Assembly (NCBI GenBank): GCA_937942465.1
Contig: CALDEO010000166.1
Location: 1-9,659 of the forward strand
DNA length: 9,659 nt
Direction of reading: 5' to 3'
Source: an uncultured Saprospiraceae bacterium
GTDB taxonomy: Bacteria > Bacteroidota > Bacteroidia > Chitinophagales > Saprospiraceae
In this document: in pieces, positions 6,252 to 9,659 of the stretch
How the letters are laid out: every line of letters starts with the position of its first letter
Position numbering within the stretch: the stretch's first letter is position 1
The notes under the pieces: model-generated
Seen by the model: only the letters and a program-made list of their open reading frames with translations
What the model was told of the DNA's origin: nothing
Database searches by the model: none
Program-made: the position numbers and the translations under genes

Positions 6252-8016
6252 GGATAAGGTATGAGGTTCCCTGACCTGGTTTAGAATCTATCTCTACACT
6301 TCCTTTTAGGTAATTTACTCTTGACTTGATATTGCTCAGTCCCATACCTCTTTTAGGCAATGACGCCATATCAAAACCAACACCATCGTCTTCAAACTGA
6401 AGTACTAGTTCTTTTCCATCTCTATTGAGTTGTATTAATATCTCAGACGCTTTAGAATGTTTAATTGCATTGTGCAACAACTCCTGAATAACCCTATAAA
6501 TGGACAATGCAATCGTAGCATCCAGCCTTTTGGGGATATTATAAAATTGAAAATCTATATCCGGGTAAGACTCATTATCAAATCGGTTGATCATATCGGT
6601 AATAGCAGGGATAAGACCTAAGTTACTCAGTGCAGCCGGCTGCATATTCCTTGATATTGTTCGTATTTCCTCTACCGCAGTATCCAATAGTTTATTAGCT
6701 TTTTTATACTCTTTTACATGCTCTACTTCCTTGATTTTGACCTTAACACTATCAAACTGCAACTTGATGGTACTCAACAATCCTCCAAGGCTATCGTGCA
6801 GGTCTTTGGCCACTCGCTCTCGTTCTAGCTCTTGACCTTCAATCATAGATTGCATTCCCTTAATTTTTACTTTATCCTCAAGGACTCTAATTTTCTGATT
6901 GTTAATTTCCTCTTTTTGATCCGATATGATATTTTCTGTACGAATCTTTTGTGTATAAAACCGGACGCTATAATACAGTAGAAGCAATAGCAACCCGAGA
7001 CCGATCATCAAAACATAAAGGGCTATTCGTTGCTGTTTGTTTTTATCCTCAACATAGCTATTTTCCTTTTCAAGATTCTGAATATCCTTATTCTTGACTG
7101 TGATCTGATATCTAATATTGGCATTATTAAGAGCTACCTGTCTATCTTGATTGAGAATGCTATCGTTAAGTTGAGAATACTTGACGTTGTAATCGTAAGC
7201 TTGCTCATAGTTGGTCATTAAATAATAACTATCGGCGAGCTCTTTATAAAAATTTAACCTAGTCTTATCAAATGCTTTAAACTTGATAATATTGAGCCCT
7301 GATGAAAAGTACTTAGTCGATCTATTGTAGTCGCCTTGCAACTTATTGATGTATGCGATATCGTATAGTGACTGCGCTTTATATGACCTGTTGGCTACAT
7401 CTGTACTTAGTTTAAAAGCCTCAAAAGACTTATTTAAAGCACTATCTAATGCCTCAAATTTAATGAGCCGTTTGACATCTTCTAATAAAAAGTAAATTTG
7501 TGAAACGGTATCTTGTATCGTTTTATTTAATTGGTACGCCTTATTGAGGTAAGACTGTTGTTTTTCTAATGCCCCTCTTGCTTTATAGACCTCCGACATA
7601 TCAGAGTAAAGCGTCATCACCGTGGTACTATCCCCTGCTTCTTGATAGTAATCAATCAACTCATCGTATATCCTGATCGCATCGCTATATAGACTTGCTT
7701 CCTTAAATCTAAAAGCAATTTTACGTTGGATAGCGTTCATTTTGACGGTATCACTTACCAGTTTATAATATGTAAAACTATTGGTGTAATGCTCAAATGA
7801 CTTTTCATAATCAAATAGCCTTTGCTCTTCAAACTGAGCAAGTTGATAGTAAGCATCTGCCAGCGCATCATGATCCATCGTCTCGCGAGCTTCGCTGAGT
7901 GAGGTATTGAGTTGTGTATAAAATATAGAGGTACTATCTCCTTGCGATAGCAGTAGCGTAGGTACAATGGCTAGTAATGTAAAAGCCAAACTGTTTATGT
8001 ATGGTCGGATATTCAA
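6238..8016 (-). CDS. TPR-containing sensor histidine kinase, NarL-type (HisKA_3)
   Basis: This 592-residue membrane kinase probably phosphorylates a NarL-type regulator. It has a signal peptide or N-terminal helix (about 8-24), a large periplasmic TPR-like helical sensor (about 30-300) and a membrane helix at about 331-350 (ALYVLMIGLGLLLLLLYYSV). A coiled coil follows (about 357-398), then the HisKA_3 dimerisation domain with RVAKDLHDSLGG and His407 as the phosphorylation site. The HATPase domain shows the N-box ELLHNAIKHS (Asn516), DDGVGF (543-548), GMGLSNI (557-563) and GQGTS (581-585). All catalytic motifs are intact. No ATG lies in frame upstream, so the start is TTG 8016, giving a proper signal peptide. 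Its stop overlaps or abuts the PLP-enzyme start. The likely partner is the divergent regulator at 8822-9481. The signal is unknown. Confidence 0.92.
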   Translation of the reverse strand: MNIRPYINSLAFTLLAIVPTLLLSQGDSTSIFYTQLNTSLSEARETMDHDALADAYYQLAQFEEQRLFDYEKSFEHYTNSFTYYKLVSDTVKMNAIQRKIAFRFKEASLYSDAIRIYDELIDYYQEAGDSTTVMTLYSDMSEVYKARGALEKQQSYLNKAYQLNKTIQDTVSQIYFLLEDVKRLIKFEALDSALNKSFEAFKLSTDVANRSYKAQSLYDIAYINKLQGDYNRSTKYFSSGLNIIKFKAFDKTRLNFYKELADSYYLMTNYEQAYDYNVKYSQLNDSILNQDRQVALNNANIRYQITVKNKDIQNLEKENSYVEDKNKQQRIALYVLMIGLGLLLLLLYYSVRFYTQKIRTENIISDQKEEINNQKIRVLEDKVKIKGMQSMIEGQELERERVAKDLHDSLGGLLSTIKLQFDSVKVKIKEVEHVKEYKKANKLLDTAVEEIRTISRNMQPAALSNLGLIPAITDMINRFDNESYPDIDFQFYNIPKRLDATIALSIYRVIQELLHNAIKHSKASEILIQLNRDGKELVLQFEDDGVGFDMASLPKRGMGLSNIKSRVNYLKGSVEIDSKPGQGTSYLIHVEY

Positions 8017-8069
8017 AAAATGAAATCTGGTGTTTGTTTGTTTCGATCAGTATCAGAACCAATGTACAT
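8013..8069 (-). CDS. Possible 18-residue leader ORF before the kinase
   Basis: ATG 8069-8067 opens MYIGSDTDRNKQTPDFIF and ends in TGA 8015-8013, which overlaps the kinase TTG start as TTGA. It begins directly after the T-tract of the hairpin terminator at 8070-8107. Such an arrangement could couple translation to the TTG start. It may equally be a chance ORF. No family is recognisable. Confidence 0.25.
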   Translation of the reverse strand: MYIGSDTDRNKQTPDFIF

Positions 8070-8107
8070 AAAAAAAGAAAACCTTCATCTTTATGGAGGT
8101 TTTCTTT
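8070..8107 (-). terminator. Strong hairpin terminator read on the minus strand
   Basis: A 15-bp stem (8074-8088 with 8093-8107, one G-U pair if read as plus-strand RNA) closes a 4-nt loop. On the minus strand it is followed by a run of T residues (complement of the A run 8070-8076), a canonical intrinsic terminator. On the plus strand the right arm ends TTTTCTTT, giving a weaker second direction. It lies 58 bp upstream of the kinase start, so it either ends an unrecognised minus-strand transcript or acts as an attenuator of the kinase. Confidence 0.75.
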
Positions 8108-8146
8108 GAATGCAATAGTCAATCCCAATGAGTATCTAATCTTTGT

Positions 8147-8192
8147 CCATCTGCCTCGCAAGTATACTTGGCAGATGGCGCTATATTTTTTT
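8147..8192 (+). terminator. Hairpin with nested palindrome and T7 tract
   Basis: CCATCTGCC (8147-8155) pairs with GGCAGATGG (8170-8178), a perfect 9-bp stem. Within and at the edge of the loop lies a perfect 12-bp palindrome CAAGTATACTTG (8159-8170). Seven T residues follow at 8186-8192. The 7-nt gap between stem and T-tract is longer than usual, so this may be a weak plus-strand terminator or a structured RNA/operator. No plus-strand gene ends here. Confidence 0.5.
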
Positions 8193-8500
8193 AATCCTTA
8201 ATCCCATCGTTAGTTGCAATAACAAAGATGTGGTGGCAATACTTGCTTTTAATATAAGGCTCTTGATTTCTCTAGGGTTGAGTCAGATACAACTACGTAT
8301 CTAATGTATTCAAGTTTATCAAAAACAAATATTGCTACACCATATCTTGTTCAAAGAATCTGACAAATCAGATATTACTTTGATTGGATAAATATTTATA
8401 CTGCAATGTGTTTTAAATTAAAACAATCATAGGGTCTGCAACATAAATCTTTAAACTACAAAACGAACTAAATGGAATACGTGATCTTTATGTAATCCTA
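8193..8500. other. Intergenic stretch with no supportable gene
   Basis: About 310 bp of AT-rich sequence between the hairpin pair and the candidate small ORF. No long reading frame, RNA gene or clear promoter was seen on either strand. A 33-codon minus-strand open stretch (8181-8282) without an initial start codon is the only notable item and is not called. Confidence 0.6.
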
Positions 8501-8671
8501 ATGTCAAGTACATCTACTCAACTATGTAAAACGATCGACGATACTACAAGCATAACAAGGCAGACTATTTTAAAGAACTCTTCTTTGTTAATCATTTTAT
8601 TATCTGTGCTTGTATTCATATTATCAAATCTTACAATCCAAAGATGCGCTGATTATCAGGAGTATATATAG
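8501..8671 (+). CDS. Candidate small single-span membrane protein (56 residues)
   Basis: ATG 8501 to TAG 8669-8671 encodes 56 residues. The N-terminal half is polar, rich in Ser and Thr (MSSTSTQLCKTIDDTT...), followed by one clear hydrophobic helix at about residues 28-46 (SSLLIILLSVLVFILSNLT) and a short polar tail with a second Cys (RCADYQEYI). No family is recognised. It lies on the same strand as the response regulator, 150 bp upstream, with no obvious promoter or ribosome site of its own. A frame of this length can arise by chance in AT-rich DNA, and hydrophobic codons are favoured there, so it is a hypothesis only. Confidence 0.35.
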   Translation: MSSTSTQLCKTIDDTTSITRQTILKNSSLLIILLSVLVFILSNLTIQRCADYQEYI

Positions 8672-8697
8672 TTGAATTCCCCCATTTTAGTTTCTAA

Positions 8698-8730
8698 GGG
8701 TTTACCCCGAGTAATTCGCATAATTACCCT
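8698..8730. repeat. Inverted and direct repeats upstream of the response regulator
   Basis: GGG-TTTA-CCC (8698-8707) and GTAATT-CGCAT-AATTAC (8711-8727) are two adjacent small inverted repeats. TTACCC occurs twice in the same orientation, at 8702-8707 and 8724-8729, spaced 22 bp or about two helical turns. They sit directly upstream of the likely promoter and could be operator sites for a NarL-type regulator. This is inference only. Confidence 0.4.
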
Positions 8731-8754
8731 ATATCTTCGTTTATATATTATATC

Positions 8755-8762
8755 TAGCTTTG
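8755..8762 (+). promoter_or_regulatory. Likely -7 element of the response regulator promoter
   Basis: TAGCTTTG matches the Bacteroidota -7 consensus TAnnTTTG exactly. The upstream -33 box is poor (no clear TTTG at the expected distance), which would fit a promoter helped by an activator. Start of transcription near 8768 would leave a leader of about 55 nt before ATG 8822. Confidence 0.5.
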
Positions 8763-8821
8763 ACTCACTATCACAATAGCTATAATACGAGATAGTAACA
8801 TGGCCTTAAAATTTGATACTT

Positions 8822-9481
8822 ATGATTAAAATAATGATTGCTGATGACCATACGATGTTTGTAGATGGTATAGACTCTATACTTAATAAGGAGTCTGATA
8901 TGCAAGTAATATGTAAGTGCTATGATGGTCAAGAGGTACTGACTCAGCTTAAGGACCAACAACCAGATATCATCTTATTAGATATAAACCTACCAGGCAT
9001 GTCAGGTATCGAAGTAAGCAAGAAGGTACTGGCAGAGTATCCTGATGTTAAAATATTAGCGATAAGCATGTTTAATGAAGAAAGCTATGTCACCGAAATC
9101 CTAAATAATGGTGCTCAAGGATACATCCTCAAAAACACAGGCATTGATGAGTTGCTCAATGCAATCAGAACAATATGCGGTGGCAAGACGTACTTCAGTA
9201 AAGATGTGACCAATACTATCATGAAGAGTCTCATGAAAAAACGGATGGAATCAAAAGGAAGTACTAAATTGATACCTAAGATATCAAGACGAGAAAAGGA
9301 AGTTTTAAAACTGATCGTTGAAGAATACACAACTCAGGAGATAGCAAAAGAGCTTTTTATAAGTTTGAAAACGGTAGAGTCACACCGTAGTAGCCTACTC
9401 AATAAGGTCAACGCTAGAAACACCGCAGGTCTGGTACGTATCACTATGGAGAACAACTTATTGGATCTACAAAAAAAATAA
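8822..9481 (+). CDS. NarL/LuxR-family response regulator
   Basis: This 219-residue two-domain transcription regulator has a receiver domain (about 1-118). It shows the acidic pair Asp8-Asp9 in IADDHTMF, phospho-acceptor Asp54 in LLDINLPGMSG, Ser82 in AISMF and Lys104 in GYILKN. A linker follows, then a LuxR-type HTH (about 152-213) with ISRREKEVLKLIVEEYTTQE and the recognition helix LFISLKTVESHRSSLLNKV. All key residues are intact. It is probably phosphorylated by the divergent NarL-type kinase and then binds DNA as a dimer. I chose ATG 8822 because it gives MIKIMIADDH, the usual short N-terminus. An in-frame TTG three codons upstream (8813) and ATG 8834 are alternatives. The targets are unknown, but the repeats upstream of its own gene and the kinase operon are candidates. 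Confidence 0.95.
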   Translation: MIKIMIADDHTMFVDGIDSILNKESDMQVICKCYDGQEVLTQLKDQQPDIILLDINLPGMSGIEVSKKVLAEYPDVKILAISMFNEESYVTEILNNGAQGYILKNTGIDELLNAIRTICGGKTYFSKDVTNTIMKSLMKKRMESKGSTKLIPKISRREKEVLKLIVEEYTTQEIAKELFISLKTVESHRSSLLNKVNARNTAGLVRITMENNLLDLQKK

Positions 9482-9502
9482 TATTCCCGCTGGAGCGGAA
9501 TA
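9471..9502 (-). terminator. Hairpin terminator serving the minus-strand gene to the right
   Basis: TATTCC-C-GC (9482-9490) pairs with GC-GGAATA (9495-9502), with one bulged C and a TGGA loop. On the minus strand it is followed by TTA and then eight T residues (complement of 9471-9478), which lie within the last codons of the response regulator. On the plus strand it is followed by AAAAG, so it would not be a standard terminator for the regulator. It lies 48 nt after the stop of the partial gene at 9551-9659. Confidence 0.65.
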
Positions 9503-9550
9503 AAAGAGTAATCCCATCCTAAGCTTGTATAATAACTCGAGATGTTACTC

Positions 9551-9659
9551 TTAGAAGTTTCTACTCTCTTTAAAAGCAATATTGAGCTCTTTGAAGTCTA
9601 GCTTTCCTTGAGCAGCTTTGAGGTAATCTAGTACCACAAGCGCTTTATTTAATCTAGTG
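9551..9659 (-). CDS. C-terminal end of an unrecognised protein (cut by window edge)
   Basis: A minus-strand frame open from the right edge (codons from 9658) ends at TAA 9553-9551, giving 35 residues: a helical, lysine- and leucine-rich stretch with NKALVVLDYLKAAQGKLDF and ending AFKESRNF. The protein-like amphipathic composition and a minus-strand terminator 48 nt downstream support a real gene end. I do not recognise the family. It is convergent with the response regulator, with 69 bp between stops. Confidence 0.55.
   Translation of the reverse strand, partial: TRLNKALVVLDYLKAAQGKLDFKELNIAFKESRNF

Noticed and set aside
7934..8161. 75-codon minus-strand frame covering the kinase start and both hairpins
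   Set aside because: It runs through the terminator stem and overlaps the kinase signal peptide in another frame, with no protein-like features.
8181..8282. Minus-strand open stretch of 33 codons with hydrophobic residues
   Set aside because: It has no start codon near its beginning and no recognisable family. The length is expected by chance in AT-rich DNA.
8813..8821. TTG start three codons upstream of the response regulator ATG
   Set aside because: The ATG at 8822 gives the usual short N-terminus of receiver domains, and a TTG is not needed.
9503..9553. 8-bp inverted repeat AAGAGTAA (9504-9511) / TTACTCTT (9545-9552)
   Set aside because: A 33-nt loop and AT-rich stem make a stable structure unlikely. 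One arm is part of the stop codon region of the partial gene.

Overview
The window looks like chromosomal DNA from a Bacteroidota organism, most like the Saprospiria/Cytophagia/Flavobacteriia side. This rests on four things: low GC; genes that lack Shine-Dalgarno sites; the Bacteroidota housekeeping promoter motif TAnnTTTG directly upstream of bamD; and the typical Bacteroidota run bamD - rpoZ - coaBC - DUF4835/PorD-like. No rRNA, tRNA, CRISPR array, insertion sequence or phage gene is visible.

Left part (1-1342): a stress-type module. On the minus strand an ECF sigma factor overlaps the start of a downstream anti-sigma-like gene that runs off the edge. Divergently, on the plus strand, lies a small three-helix membrane protein (DUF6249-like). 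The 187-bp region between them holds two mirror-image ECF-type promoters, each TGTAACC-N16-CGTA, lying in a perfect 14-bp inverted repeat. The sigma factor probably activates itself, its anti-sigma gene and the membrane gene. This is the clearest new signal in the window.

Middle (1405-5342): a tight plus-strand housekeeping operon driven by one housekeeping promoter. It encodes BamD (outer-membrane protein assembly), the RNA polymerase omega subunit, CoaBC (coenzyme A synthesis), a secreted DUF4835/PorD-like protein and PurN (purine synthesis). Gene spacings run from a 4-bp overlap to 22 bp. PurN has no ATG, GTG or TTG start in the right place and seems to begin at a CTG. Its 3' end overlaps the convergent next gene by 51 bp.

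Right part (5292-9659): a minus-strand pair, a TPR-containing NarL-type sensor histidine kinase followed by a PLP enzyme of the D-cysteine desulfhydrase/ACC deaminase family, and a divergent NarL/LuxR-type response regulator. The kinase and regulator are separated by about 800 bp that hold two strong hairpins, a possible 18-codon leader ORF, a possible 56-residue membrane peptide gene and small inverted repeats. After the regulator comes a hairpin whose T-tract serves the minus strand, then the C-terminal end of another minus-strand gene cut by the window edge.
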